Positions 23,747 to 33,140 of a DNA stretch of 64,000 bases are shown here, one piece after another. The position numbers and the translations under genes were made by a program. Each line of letters opens with the position of its first letter. The first letter of the stretch is position 1. The notes under the pieces are model-generated. The model was not told the DNA's origin and made no database searches. It saw nothing but the letters and a program-made list of their open reading frames with translations. The stretch is from Pelagicoccus sp. SDUM812005 (GTDB lineage: Bacteria; Verrucomicrobiota; Verrucomicrobiia; Opitutales; Opitutaceae). The stretch is taken from NCBI RefSeq assembly GCF_031127875.1, contig NZ_JARXIA010000008.1, positions 62,001 through 126,000 on the forward strand, read 5' to 3'.

Positions 23747-26700
23747 TTATATATTCTTGGAAAAGGTAATCGCGAACTTGGCGCCGCCGCCGCTGCGCGG
23801 CTCGTACCAAACATCGCCACCGTGCTTTTGGGCGATCTGCTTGACGATCGCCAGCCCCGCTCCCGTTCCTTCGACGTCGCGTCCCACTGCCCGTTGGAAC
23901 AATTTGAATACACGATCCAAGCTCTCCTCCGGAATGCCAGGCCCCCGGTCGCGCACCTCGATCCCCACGATGTGGTCGAACTTCGAAACGTAGGGCGTGA
24001 TCTCGATCTCCGGCTTCTCTCCAGGGTTCACAAACTTCAAGGCGTTGCCGATCAAGTTGGTCAGAGCTTGCTTCGCGTAGGTGTAGTTGGCCTTGAGCTC
24101 AGGCAGATCGCTGGATACAAGTATCTTCGCATCCGTATCTTGGATACGCTTTTCCAGTTCCTTAAGCGCCGCTTCCACCAGATCGCCCCCTGAAACGCGA
24201 TCCATGGGCGCGTGCATCTTGTTGATCCGAGACAGGCTCAGGACATCGTCGAGCAAGGCGGTCATTCGGTTGGAGGCCCCCTGGATTCGATTCAGAAAAT
24301 CGATCCCCTTCTCTCCCAGGTTTTCCCGGAAGCGCTCGTTCAGCAGCGCCGAAAAGCTTTGGATCGCTCGCAGGGGCTCGCGCAAATCGTGCGACACCAC
24401 GTAGAGCAGCGTCTCCAAGTCCTTTTTCTTCTGCAGCACTAGCTGCTCGCCTCGCTTGCTATCCGTCTCGTCCCACAGAACCCCGCTCACCCGCTCAGCG
24501 CCGCCGGCCGGACCGCGATAAACGATGGCACGGGTCGAGAGGTAGCGCATCTGCCCGTCCGAGCCTGCGAATTGCCAGGATTCCTGAAAGGCAGAATCCT
24601 TAGATTCCTGCCCCATGCCCGCTTGCCTGAGAAAATCCTCCACCGTCGACTCGATGATCTTGAGAAACTCCTTTCGCGACTGCTCCAAGTCGCCCTTGAA
24701 GCACAAGAAGCGCTCGACCCGCGAGTCGCACTCGAAATGGCCTCCCTTGGGATCGAAGGACCAAACTCCGAAATCCGCAGCCTCCAAAGCGAGCTGGAGC
24801 CGCCGCTGGCTATCCATGAACTGGATTTCCGCGCGCTTGAGATCCGTGATATCGATCAAGGCGATGACCGCACCAGTGACCTCCTCCTTGCCTGTAGTGA
24901 AAGGAAGGATACGCACCAGCAGAAGCCGTCCGTCTTCCATGCGGGCTTCCCGCTCGAGCCCCTTGCCGCCTTCGATCACCGTCTTCGTGTCTTCGACCAA
25001 AGAATCGTAGCCCACCAGATTATGCGAAACGTGATCGATCGGCCGCCCGAGATCCGAAGGCAAAAGGTTCAAGATCGAGTGGGCCGCTGGAGTGAATTTC
25101 CGGATACGCAGATTCTTGTCCACGAAAACCGTCCCGATCTCCGTGCTGCTGAGCAGGTTGTTGATATCCTCGTTCAGGGAGATGAGGTCCCTGTTCTTGC
25201 TCTCGTATTCCGCGTTGACCGAGAAAAGCTCCTCGTTGACCGAGTGCAGTTCCTCGTTGGTCGTCTGCAGCTCCTCGTTGGATGTCAGCAGCTCCTCGTT
25301 GGCGAGCTGAAGCTCATGGTTGCTCGTTTCCAGCTGCTGCACGGTCTCGTGAAGCCGCAGCTTCATCAGCTGCAGCTCACTGCGCAAAGCCGTCTCCGTG
25401 TCTTCCCCTGCCTCCACCTCTTTGGATTCCTCCGGGAGACTTTCGATGAAGGTGGCGTTGTCCAAGACGGCTCGCTCGTCGCCAAACACCACCAGTACGC
25501 AGTTATCGAACTGGCGCAGGCCCTTGAGCGGTTCCATGGAAATAGGCACCTCTTCCTCAGGCCCGCCACTGGCTACGATCATGCAGCGGCACAGCACTTT
25601 GCTTTGCGAACGCAGAGCGCGCGACCTCAGCTGGTGCAGGGTAAGCTTCAGCTCAGGACGGACCCGGTCCTCGTAGTGCAGGCTCACCCGTCCTTCCATG
25701 GGCCTCAGGAAACGATCGCAGTCGCCAAAGGTGTGCACGATCTCGCCCAACTCGTCGATCACGATGCTCGGCGGCATGAAGCGCTCCATGATCGCATTTA
25801 CGGCGCTGAGTTGTGGTTGGTCGAGGGGAGTCGCTGTCGCCTCGAAAGTTCCGGCGGTGAAAGCGATGGGACTGCTGGGAGAAAGCAGGGTGGGCGAGAC
25901 GTAGGTATCGCTCTTCTTGAGGAAGATGCGGGCTTGGTTGTCGTAGGTCTCGAGCTGCCCTTGATAGCTGTTCGGCGTCTCCGCGGAGCCTAAGCAAAGA
26001 TAACCTTTGAGCTTCAAGGAAAACAGGATCATCCCAATCGCCTTCTTCTGGGCCGACGGCTTCAGATAGCTCAGCAAGTTGCGGCAGCAAACGAAATCCA
26101 AGCGGCTGAAGGGCGGATCGCGCAAAATGTCGTGCCGGGCGAACACCACTTTTCTCCTCAAATCGGCGTTCACCACGAAACCGCTACCCGCCCGCTTGAA
26201 GTAACGCTCCAGGCGCTGGGGCGACAGACCTTGCAAGGCCTCTGCCGAATAGTAGGCCTGCACCCCCTTGCGCAGGGCCTCCTGGTGCACGTCGGTCGCG
26301 AATATCTTGAACTTCGGCTTCTCGATCCCGTGCTCCTCCGCGCACTCCTCAAGAAGGATCGCCAACGAAAACGCCTCTTCGCCGGAAGCGACCCCCGCGA
26401 CCCAAACCCGAATCTCGGACCTGTCCGTATGGCTGGCGAAAAGCTCGGGAATCACCTTCTCACGCAAGGTCGCAACGACGTCCTCGTCCCTGAAGAAGCG
26501 AGCGTTTCCGACGATGAAATCATTGTACAAAGCTTTCGGCTCCTCCAGGTCAGAACAGGCAAAATCGACGTACTCGGACAAGCTCTTCAAGCTTCGCCTC
26601 CGCATCCGATTGGAAACCCGCCGCATCAACACTTCCCCTTTGTAGAAGCTGAAATCGACGCTTACCTCCGCGGACAACAGGTCGAACAAGCGCCGGAGCT

Positions 26701-27328
26701 GGACCTGCTCTTCCTTTTCCTTCTCGCTGGCCGGAAGCTCCGGCATCCCGAAATGCTCCTTCAGGGCTTCCTGCATGGATTCGATAGAGAGGATCCGGTC
26801 CACCACTTCCGAATCCAATTCGCCAAATTCCTCCTGCTCCTCCTCCAAGACCAGCCCTCCGCAGCGACGAAACTGGATGAGGCTACTCGACTCGAGCAAA
26901 GGCGTATCAGCGATCGAGACCAAGGCCGCCCGATCCCCCTTTTGAGCCAAGGCGCTCAGCATCAGGCTGAAGGTGCTGCGGTTGCGCAAGTTGGCGCGAT
27001 TCGCCTCCACCGTTAGCTGGTCCCCCACCAGCGAGACATGCGAAAAGCTCGGGCACAGGTAGATCGCGTTGGGCTCCAGCTTCAAGGTGGAGTCCAGCGC
27101 GTACACCGGCAGCAAGCTCACGTTCTTCAGCAACTCATAGATGCGAATCGACTGGCGCAAGGGCAGGTCCGCGCAGACGAAGAAGCACATGCCCGCCTTC
27201 GGGTCAGCTTGGGCAAAAAACCGCTCCAACGAATCTGTGTTTTGGTAGCTGCACGACACGACCACGTAGCCCGATATCTGGGACGTTGCGGTTACAGCGG
27301 ACAAGGGGACTTCGATTTCCGTGGACAT
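23747..27328 (-). CDS. CheB-like/CheR/PAS/histidine kinase fusion with degenerate CheB domain
   Basis: A 1193-residue soluble protein. Residues 1-190 align in position with CheB methylesterase, but the catalytic GASAGG is SCSYQNTD, the QH segment is lost, and no TGSDG is seen, so this part cannot be an active esterase. CheR follows (about 215-470): WVAGVASGEEAFSLAI (SAM site, with S for the usual T), IFATDVHQEALRKG and CCRNLLSYL. A coiled coil of NEEL repeats (about 670-715) leads to PAS domains (about 725-965), His980 in VVSHDLREPL and an ATPase domain with RDRGPGIP and GTGAGLAIVK. A CheY-like partner gene follows 4 nt downstream. The intact paralogue is at 27791. Confidence 0.88.
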   Translation of the reverse strand: MSTEIEVPLSAVTATSQISGYVVVSCSYQNTDSLERFFAQADPKAGMCFFVCADLPLRQSIRIYELLKNVSLLPVYALDSTLKLEPNAIYLCPSFSHVSLVGDQLTVEANRANLRNRSTFSLMLSALAQKGDRAALVSIADTPLLESSSLIQFRRCGGLVLEEEQEEFGELDSEVVDRILSIESMQEALKEHFGMPELPASEKEKEEQVQLRRLFDLLSAEVSVDFSFYKGEVLMRRVSNRMRRRSLKSLSEYVDFACSDLEEPKALYNDFIVGNARFFRDEDVVATLREKVIPELFASHTDRSEIRVWVAGVASGEEAFSLAILLEECAEEHGIEKPKFKIFATDVHQEALRKGVQAYYSAEALQGLSPQRLERYFKRAGSGFVVNADLRRKVVFARHDILRDPPFSRLDFVCCRNLLSYLKPSAQKKAIGMILFSLKLKGYLCLGSAETPNSYQGQLETYDNQARIFLKKSDTYVSPTLLSPSSPIAFTAGTFEATATPLDQPQLSAVNAIMERFMPPSIVIDELGEIVHTFGDCDRFLRPMEGRVSLHYEDRVRPELKLTLHQLRSRALRSQSKVLCRCMIVASGGPEEEVPISMEPLKGLRQFDNCVLVVFGDERAVLDNATFIESLPEESKEVEAGEDTETALRSELQLMKLRLHETVQQLETSNHELQLANEELLTSNEELQTTNEELHSVNEELFSVNAEYESKNRDLISLNEDINNLLSSTEIGTVFVDKNLRIRKFTPAAHSILNLLPSDLGRPIDHVSHNLVGYDSLVEDTKTVIEGGKGLEREARMEDGRLLLVRILPFTTGKEEVTGAVIALIDITDLKRAEIQFMDSQRRLQLALEAADFGVWSFDPKGGHFECDSRVERFLCFKGDLEQSRKEFLKIIESTVEDFLRQAGMGQESKDSAFQESWQFAGSDGQMRYLSTRAIVYRGPAGGAERVSGVLWDETDSKRGEQLVLQKKKDLETLLYVVSHDLREPLRAIQSFSALLNERFRENLGEKGIDFLNRIQGASNRMTALLDDVLSLSRINKMHAPMDRVSGGDLVEAALKELEKRIQDTDAKILVSSDLPELKANYTYAKQALTNLIGNALKFVNPGEKPEIEITPYVSKFDHIVGIEVRDRGPGIPEESLDRVFKLFQRAVGRDVEGTGAGLAIVKQIAQKHGGDVWYEPRSGGGAKFAITFSKNI

Positions 27329-27560
27329 ACAAGAGTGCGGGGGCTTATCGCAGTGGGATCCCCGCAGCTAAGACGGAGAGAAAAACCCGCTGAACGTTTA
27401 TTAAGCTGAAAGGCATCATTTTACAAAAACTTGGCGCCGATTCGTGAATATTTTTTTAGAATCCCTAACCGCTCGCGCAGCGGCTTGAAAAGCGGCCGAA
27501 TCCGTCGTGAGTTAAGCCGCGCTCCTCGAGTAAAAGCGCTCGATCTCGTACCCCAAAAAA

Positions 27561-27755
27561 ATGGACCCCAGAGAAAAAAAGCAGCAGCTCTTCCGAGAAG
27601 ACCAGCGCCAGATCCAACGCCAATACCAGCTCGCCGTAGAACAAAGGGCCAAACTGGAAGCCTTGAAACGACGCCAACAAGAGTTGAGCGCCTCCGACGA
27701 ACGCTTGGCCCACAACTTCCAGCTTCCACGCAACGAGCATAGGCACGCCAGCTAA
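27561..27755 (+). CDS. Small charged coiled-coil protein, uncharacterised
   Basis: A 64-residue frame, MDPREKKQQLFRED..., very rich in Gln, Arg, Glu and Lys, with a predicted single helix (about 5-50). It sits in the 462-base gap between two minus-strand kinase genes, on the opposite strand. Codon use (C-ending, as in neighbouring genes) and the lack of a better frame support coding, but no ribosome-binding site or family signature is visible. Confidence 0.45.
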   Translation: MDPREKKQQLFREDQRQIQRQYQLAVEQRAKLEALKRRQQELSASDERLAHNFQLPRNEHRHAS

Positions 27756-27790
27756 GGGCTGCCTCATTCGGTGCGTCGATTGGACGACTC

Positions 27791-30700
27791 CTAGCCATTT
27801 TCTGGACGAGACGGGAGCGTGAAGGTGATGCAGGTTCCAATCCCCGGAGTCGAATCCAGCTCGATGCTCCCTTTGTGCTTGAGGACGATGCGTCGGCAGA
27901 TCGCGAGGCCGACCCCCAACCCTTCGCCGTTCAAGTCCGGATTCTCCTGGTAAAAGATGTTGAAGACCGTCGCCTGGTTAACCGGCTCGATTCCCTTTCC
28001 GTTGTCCCGCACGGAAACGCGAACGCCGCCCTTTTCCGCTTCCGCCTTGATCACCACCCTCGGAGGGGTCGCGCCCACGAAGCGCAATGCGTTCTCAATG
28101 AGCTCGGAGATCAGGTAAACGACGAAGCGACGCTCGCCGTAGGCGACTAGATTGCACGATTCGCAAACCACCTGCGCATCCTTTTCCTTGAGGGCCGAAG
28201 CCTTCTCCACCAGCACCTCGTCCACGACGCTCTCCAAGGAAAACTCCTCGAAGTCAGCGGCCCGCGTTTCGATTCGGGTGTAAGCAAGCAAGCCGTTGAT
28301 CATTTCCTTGAGCTTGAAGGCTCCGGAATGAGCGAAGTCGAGGTACTCCTGCAACTCCTGGTCCCCTCCCTCGAAACGCTTCTTCAAGAGATCGAGGTAG
28401 CCGCTCACCGAGCGCAGGGGAGTTTGCATGTCGTGGGAAACCGAATACGCGAATTGCTCCAGGTCGAGCTTCGCATTGCTCAAGGCTTCCGTCCTCGCCT
28501 TCAACTCATCCTCCGCTTCCTTGATGGCGGTAATGTCCACCAAGGTCAAAACCGCTCCCGCCGACTTTTCACGACCCGTCATGTACGGATAGATACGCAT
28601 CAAATGCCACGCTCCTGCCCGGTCGCGAGTTTCTCGGACGATCGGCTTACGGGACTCGATGACTTCCTCCACCAGCTGCGAAACGTTGCCACTGTCGACG
28701 AGGTTAAAGGTGATATGCTCGAAGGGCCGGCCTATGTCCATAGGCAAGAGGTTGAAGACCGAAGCGATCGCCGGAGTGAATTTCCGGATACGCAAGTCGC
28801 TGTCGATAAATACCGTCCCGATCTCGGTGCTTTGCAGCAGGTTGTCGATATCGGTATTCAGCAGGATCAGCTCGTGGTTCTTCTTCTCGTACTCGGTATT
28901 GACGGTGAACAGCTCCTCGTTGACCGACTGCAGTTCCTCGTTGGTCGACTGCAGCTCCTCGTTCGAGGCCAGCATCTCCTCGTTGGTCGCCTGCAACTCC
29001 TCGTTGGTGGTCTCCAGCTCCTCGATCGTAGCCTGCAAGTTCTCTCGGGTGAACTGCAGTTCCTTCTCCAGGTCTACGATGCGGCTTAGCGACTCCGCAT
29101 CCGCGTCGAAATGCAACTTCGGGACCTCGTCCTCCTTTTCCACGCTGGCCCGCCGCTCCAGAAACTGGACCAGCAAAAACTGCTCGTCGCGCAGCGGCTT
29201 TACCGTGATGTCCAACAACACTTTCTCCTCGGCGCTCTCGTCGAGCGGCACGTTGTTCAAGGTGAACGCGACCCGCTTGTTCTCCACCCGCTTCAAGGCT
29301 GTGCTCACCGCCAAGCGCAGGCTGCCCTCGATCATGTTCAAAACATCCAGCGAGGTGCGTCCCTTCGGCGTGCGGATGTAGTTCGAAGCGTCGCCGAAAA
29401 TCTGGACAAGCTCGTTCTTCGGCCCCACCAGCAAGCTGGGCGGCATGTGCTCGCTCAAAAGCGAATCGTAAACGTGCAACAGCTCCACGTCTTCCCGCCG
29501 CTGGCGAGAAACCCCGAACAAGGAACTGTTCTGGCGGTTGCGCTCGCCCGTGCGCGAGGTCAAGTTCACCTGCTCCGGCAAATTTATCAAAGGAGCGATC
29601 CGCACGTCCTTGCGCTTCACATACATGTTCCAAGTGCGGCTGATACTGTCGAACTCGCCCTCCAAATCCCCCAAGGTCTCGCTCGGCCCCAAGAACAAGG
29701 TGCCCCCCACGTTCAGCGAGAAGAGGAACATCGAAATAACCTTCTTCTGAGCCAGCGGCTGGAAGTAGATCAAGAGATTGCGGCAGCTCACCAGGTCCAT
29801 CTTGGTGAAGGGCGGATCCTTCAGCAGGTTTTGCTCGGCGAAGACGATCATCTTGCGCAACTCCGTATTCACTTGGTACGCATCGCCGTGAATCTTGAAA
29901 TGTCGCTCCAAGCGCGCCTTGGAAAGAAGCTCCAGGCTCTCCGGCGAATACACGCCCACAGCGGCAGAGGACACCGAATCGGCATGCAAGTCGGTGGCGA
30001 ATATCTTCACGTCCAGCTTGAGGTTCAGCCGCTCCAAAGCCTCGTGGAAAAGGATAGCGATCGAGTAAGCCTCCTCGCCCGTGGCGCAAGCCGGTATCCA
30101 CACCCGCACCTGTTCTCCATTTTTCTTGGATTTGATGATCGAGGGGATCACCTTATCTTCCAGCAAGGCGAAGGCGTCCAAATCCCGGAAAAACTTAGTC
30201 ACCCCAATCAACAGGTCCTGGTAGAGCAGATGCACCTCCTGAGGCTTGCGGTCCATGATCGCCACGTATTGCTCCAGCGTATCCACTTTATGGTGCACCA
30301 TGCGCCGCTCGATGCGCCGATTCACCGTTGTCGGCTTGTAGTAGGAGAAATCGGTTTTGAAAGCCGATCGGAGACGCTGGAAAATAGCAAGGTACTGGTC
30401 CATCTGCGTCTTCGGCCCTGCGGAAACAATGCCTTCCGTCTCCGGCAAGGGGCTCCCGATATGCTTGAGCAAGACCTTAGGCATGTCGCTTGGCGAGAGG
30501 ACGAAATCGACCAGCCCCGTATCCGTGGCGCTGCGGGGCATGCCGTTGAACTTCGCCGACTCTTCGTCCTGCGAAATCACAAGCCCGCCCGCGTCATGCA
30601 CGTCTACAATGCCGCGCGAGCCGTCCGATCCCGTTCCCGAAAGCACGATGGCAATCCCCTTGGCCCCGATATCCTTGGCCATCGACGTAAAGAAGACATC

Positions 30701-31015
30701 GATCGGAAGGCTCAGGGAGCCCTTCGCCTCCTTGTCCTTGAGAAACAAGCAGCGATCCGACATCACCATCTCCTTCTTAGGAGGTATCAAGTAAACAGAA
30801 TCCGACTCGATCTCCACCCTATCCTCTACTAAATGAATTGGCATCTCCGTATGCCGCGACAAGAGCTCATCCATCACGCTCTTGAAGTCAGGAGACAGGT
30901 GCTGCACCACGACATAGGAGAGCCCTGTACGAGCAGGCATCTCCGAGAAAAATTGGACGAGAGCTTCCAGCCCTCCGGCCGAGGCTCCGATTCCGACAAT
31001 GTATTCTGGTTTCAT
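27791..31015 (-). CDS. CheB-CheR-PAS-histidine kinase fusion (intact methylesterase domain)
   Basis: A 1074-residue soluble protein. The CheB domain (1-190) keeps the triad: Ser12 in GIGASAGG, His39 in VVQHLSPDF and Asp131 in SGTGSDG. CheR (about 205-475) has WIPACATGEEAYSIAI, IFATDLHADS and SCRNLLIYF. A coiled coil of four NEEL repeats (about 665-710) joins a PAS domain (about 715-850) to His861 in SVSHDMQTPL and an ATPase with VRDNGKGIEP and GEGLGVGLAICRR. Fused CheB/CheR-kinases are thought to couple methylation of a target to phosphorelay; targets are unknown. No chemoreceptor gene is in the window. Transcription is in the same direction as the paralogue at 23747. Confidence 0.92.
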   Translation of the reverse strand: MKPEYIVGIGASAGGLEALVQFFSEMPARTGLSYVVVQHLSPDFKSVMDELLSRHTEMPIHLVEDRVEIESDSVYLIPPKKEMVMSDRCLFLKDKEAKGSLSLPIDVFFTSMAKDIGAKGIAIVLSGTGSDGSRGIVDVHDAGGLVISQDEESAKFNGMPRSATDTGLVDFVLSPSDMPKVLLKHIGSPLPETEGIVSAGPKTQMDQYLAIFQRLRSAFKTDFSYYKPTTVNRRIERRMVHHKVDTLEQYVAIMDRKPQEVHLLYQDLLIGVTKFFRDLDAFALLEDKVIPSIIKSKKNGEQVRVWIPACATGEEAYSIAILFHEALERLNLKLDVKIFATDLHADSVSSAAVGVYSPESLELLSKARLERHFKIHGDAYQVNTELRKMIVFAEQNLLKDPPFTKMDLVSCRNLLIYFQPLAQKKVISMFLFSLNVGGTLFLGPSETLGDLEGEFDSISRTWNMYVKRKDVRIAPLINLPEQVNLTSRTGERNRQNSSLFGVSRQRREDVELLHVYDSLLSEHMPPSLLVGPKNELVQIFGDASNYIRTPKGRTSLDVLNMIEGSLRLAVSTALKRVENKRVAFTLNNVPLDESAEEKVLLDITVKPLRDEQFLLVQFLERRASVEKEDEVPKLHFDADAESLSRIVDLEKELQFTRENLQATIEELETTNEELQATNEEMLASNEELQSTNEELQSVNEELFTVNTEYEKKNHELILLNTDIDNLLQSTEIGTVFIDSDLRIRKFTPAIASVFNLLPMDIGRPFEHITFNLVDSGNVSQLVEEVIESRKPIVRETRDRAGAWHLMRIYPYMTGREKSAGAVLTLVDITAIKEAEDELKARTEALSNAKLDLEQFAYSVSHDMQTPLRSVSGYLDLLKKRFEGGDQELQEYLDFAHSGAFKLKEMINGLLAYTRIETRAADFEEFSLESVVDEVLVEKASALKEKDAQVVCESCNLVAYGERRFVVYLISELIENALRFVGATPPRVVIKAEAEKGGVRVSVRDNGKGIEPVNQATVFNIFYQENPDLNGEGLGVGLAICRRIVLKHKGSIELDSTPGIGTCITFTLPSRPENG

Positions 31016-31044
31016 TCGAAAGGAAAAAAGTAAAGGCGGGATAC

Positions 31045-31063
31045 GTATCTAGAATGTAGATAC
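31045..31063. promoter_or_regulatory. Perfect 7-bp inverted repeat upstream of the CheB-CheR kinase
   Basis: GTATCTA (31045-31051) and TAGATAC (31057-31063) flank GAATG, in the 76-base gap between the kinase start (31015) and the stop of the preceding hybrid kinase (31092). No T-run follows on the minus strand, so an operator or processing site is more likely than a terminator. Confidence 0.4.
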
Positions 31064-31091
31064 ATAAAAACAAGAAAGAGGCCCTAGAAAC

Positions 31092-32990
31092 CTACGTAGT
31101 CGATTCGCTAGTACGCAAGACAACAGCTCTTAAATCGTCCTTTTTAAAAGGTTTGCTGAGAAATTCCGCGCCTTTCTCCTCCATCCACGCGGCGTCCACA
31201 GCGCCTGCTCCGTATCCGCTCATGACGACGATCCGCAAGCCCTCGCGCAAGTATACAGCTCTATTCGCAAGCTCCAAGCCATCCATCAAGGGCATGTTTA
31301 TATCGGTCAGCAAAACATCGCAGGGCTGAGACAAGTCCTCCAGGTATTCCAAAGCTTGTACGCCGTTTTCGGCGCAACGAACCTCGCAACCGCAAGCTTC
31401 CAGCAGGCGGGCAACGCTGAATCGGATGATCGGTTCGTCGTCGACCACCAGCACAGAGGTCAATTCCTGAGACGCGGAGCGGGCGGGAAGGAAAGTCTCC
31501 GCTGGAGCTGCCTCTACCGGGCGCTCCACTTCCTCGGTCTTCTCGACGCGCTGCAAGAGGATGCGAAACTCCGATCCGATGCCTTCCTCGCTGTCGAACT
31601 CGATCCACCCCCCGTGCTCGCGCAACAGGTTGCTCACCACCGACAAGCCCAAGCCTCGACCAGCCCGCGTATCCTTGGTGGTGAAAAACGGCTCGAAAAT
31701 TCGCATTTGGTTCTCTGGAGAAATCCCACAGCCCTCGTCCGCGATCGAAATGCACAGGTAGTTGGCGGCGGAGTTACCCAGATCCCGCTGCACTCGCTCC
31801 GGAGCAACCAGCAAGGGGCGAATCCTCACGCAGCCCCCGCTCCGCATCGCGTCGCAGGCGTTCGACACCAAAGCAGCTAGAACCTTGCCGAGGCTTCGCT
31901 CGGAGATCCGCACGTTCGCCGGTTCGCAGTCCAGAACCAGCTCGACCGAATTGTCCAAGCCTACCATCGACTCGAGATAGGGTTCCCATGACTGCAAAAA
32001 CGAAACTACCTCGACCGAGGTCTCCTCGTGGCGGCCATGCTCTTCCTTGCCGTAGAAGGTCATCAGTTGCTTGACCAGGGAAGAGCCCCGCTCGCAGGCC
32101 ATCTGCAAGTCTTCGATATGGGCCGCCCACACCGGATCGACCGAACTCATGGTCTCCAAGAAATCCGCCTTGGTACGGGTCATGGCCAAAAGGTTGTTGA
32201 ACTCGTGGGCCACGCCGAAACACACCCGAGCCACCGTCTCCAGCTTTTCGCCTTCCGAAGCGCGGCGCTCCATCTCCTTGCGAGCGGTCACGTCGATCAC
32301 CGTCACCAAGCGCTCCACCTTCCCTCGCCATTCGGAATCCGCAGCCCTCACTTCCAAGGTCTTGCGCTTGCCCGAGGCAGTTCCGAACAACACCTCGCTC
32401 GTACCCTCCTCCGGAATCGGCAACAGGCTGGCCATGCCCAGCAACTCCTCCTCCTTGTATCCAAAAATCTCACACACGGCATGGTTGCAATGCACGATGC
32501 GGTTCGACTCGTTCAGCACGAACAGACCAATTTCCTGCGTATCGAGCATAAAATCCAACTCCTCGGTCTTGTGCTCGAGCTCGGTCATCCGGGCGTGGCG
32601 TACGATCGCGAAGCGAATCGCCTTCTCCAGCTCCACTCCGTTGTAGCGGCCCTTGACCAAGAAATCCTGAGCCCCATGCTTCAGGCAATCCGCCATCAGC
32701 GCATCGTCGTCGTTGCCCGTGAGCAAAACGATCGCGACGTCGGAAAACACCCGACGGGCGGCGACCAAAGTCGCCAAGCCGCAAGTCCGCCCCAAGTCCA
32801 AGTCCAGCAACACCGCATCGTAGTTTCCGGAACTCCACTTAGCCTCCCCCTTCTCGAGCGAATCCACGGCGTCGATTTCCACAGGAAACGCGAAAACCTT
32901 GCTCAATTCAGATACCAAAAACCGGTCGTCAGAGCTATCGTCTACGAGCAATACATGCACGCGCTTGCCTGAGAGAGCTGGGAAAGACAC
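31092..32990 (-). CDS. Hybrid sensor kinase: receiver-PAS-kinase-receiver
   Basis: A 632-residue soluble protein beginning at GTG. An N-terminal receiver (about 10-130: LLVDDSSDD, LLDLDLGRTCG, FLVKGR) is followed by PAS (about 140-250). The phospho-acceptor is His262 in FGVAHEFNNLLAMTR, the HisKA variant typical of kinases with a C-terminal receiver. The ATPase has IADEGCGISPEN, FEPFFTTKDT and GRGLGLSVV. The final receiver (about 510-630) has VVDDEP, LTDINMPLMDG and FLSKPF. The first receiver suggests control by another kinase, making this a relay node. It precedes the CheB-CheR kinase on the same strand and may be co-transcribed with it. Confidence 0.88.
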   Translation of the reverse strand: MSFPALSGKRVHVLLVDDSSDDRFLVSELSKVFAFPVEIDAVDSLEKGEAKWSSGNYDAVLLDLDLGRTCGLATLVAARRVFSDVAIVLLTGNDDDALMADCLKHGAQDFLVKGRYNGVELEKAIRFAIVRHARMTELEHKTEELDFMLDTQEIGLFVLNESNRIVHCNHAVCEIFGYKEEELLGMASLLPIPEEGTSEVLFGTASGKRKTLEVRAADSEWRGKVERLVTVIDVTARKEMERRASEGEKLETVARVCFGVAHEFNNLLAMTRTKADFLETMSSVDPVWAAHIEDLQMACERGSSLVKQLMTFYGKEEHGRHEETSVEVVSFLQSWEPYLESMVGLDNSVELVLDCEPANVRISERSLGKVLAALVSNACDAMRSGGCVRIRPLLVAPERVQRDLGNSAANYLCISIADEGCGISPENQMRIFEPFFTTKDTRAGRGLGLSVVSNLLREHGGWIEFDSEEGIGSEFRILLQRVEKTEEVERPVEAAPAETFLPARSASQELTSVLVVDDEPIIRFSVARLLEACGCEVRCAENGVQALEYLEDLSQPCDVLLTDINMPLMDGLELANRAVYLREGLRIVVMSGYGAGAVDAAWMEEKGAEFLSKPFKKDDLRAVVLRTSESTT

Positions 32991-33140
32991 GCCAACAGCT
33001 TACCAACTTTCTCGGATTCGCAATACGATATCGCATAAGATTCACTAAGTAACAGCAGCAGTTGCAATTAGAACTATTTCACTTAACGGTTCCCAATTGT
33101 CACTTTAGATCTCCCCCGAGAAACGAGCCGACGCCCCGCT

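Noticed and set aside
25190-25330. Tandem DNA repeats of about 21 bp in the CheR-kinases (also at 28890-29020)
   Set aside because: They encode the NEEL coiled-coil heptads expected between CheR and PAS in this family, so they are protein-level repeats rather than a mobile or regulatory array.
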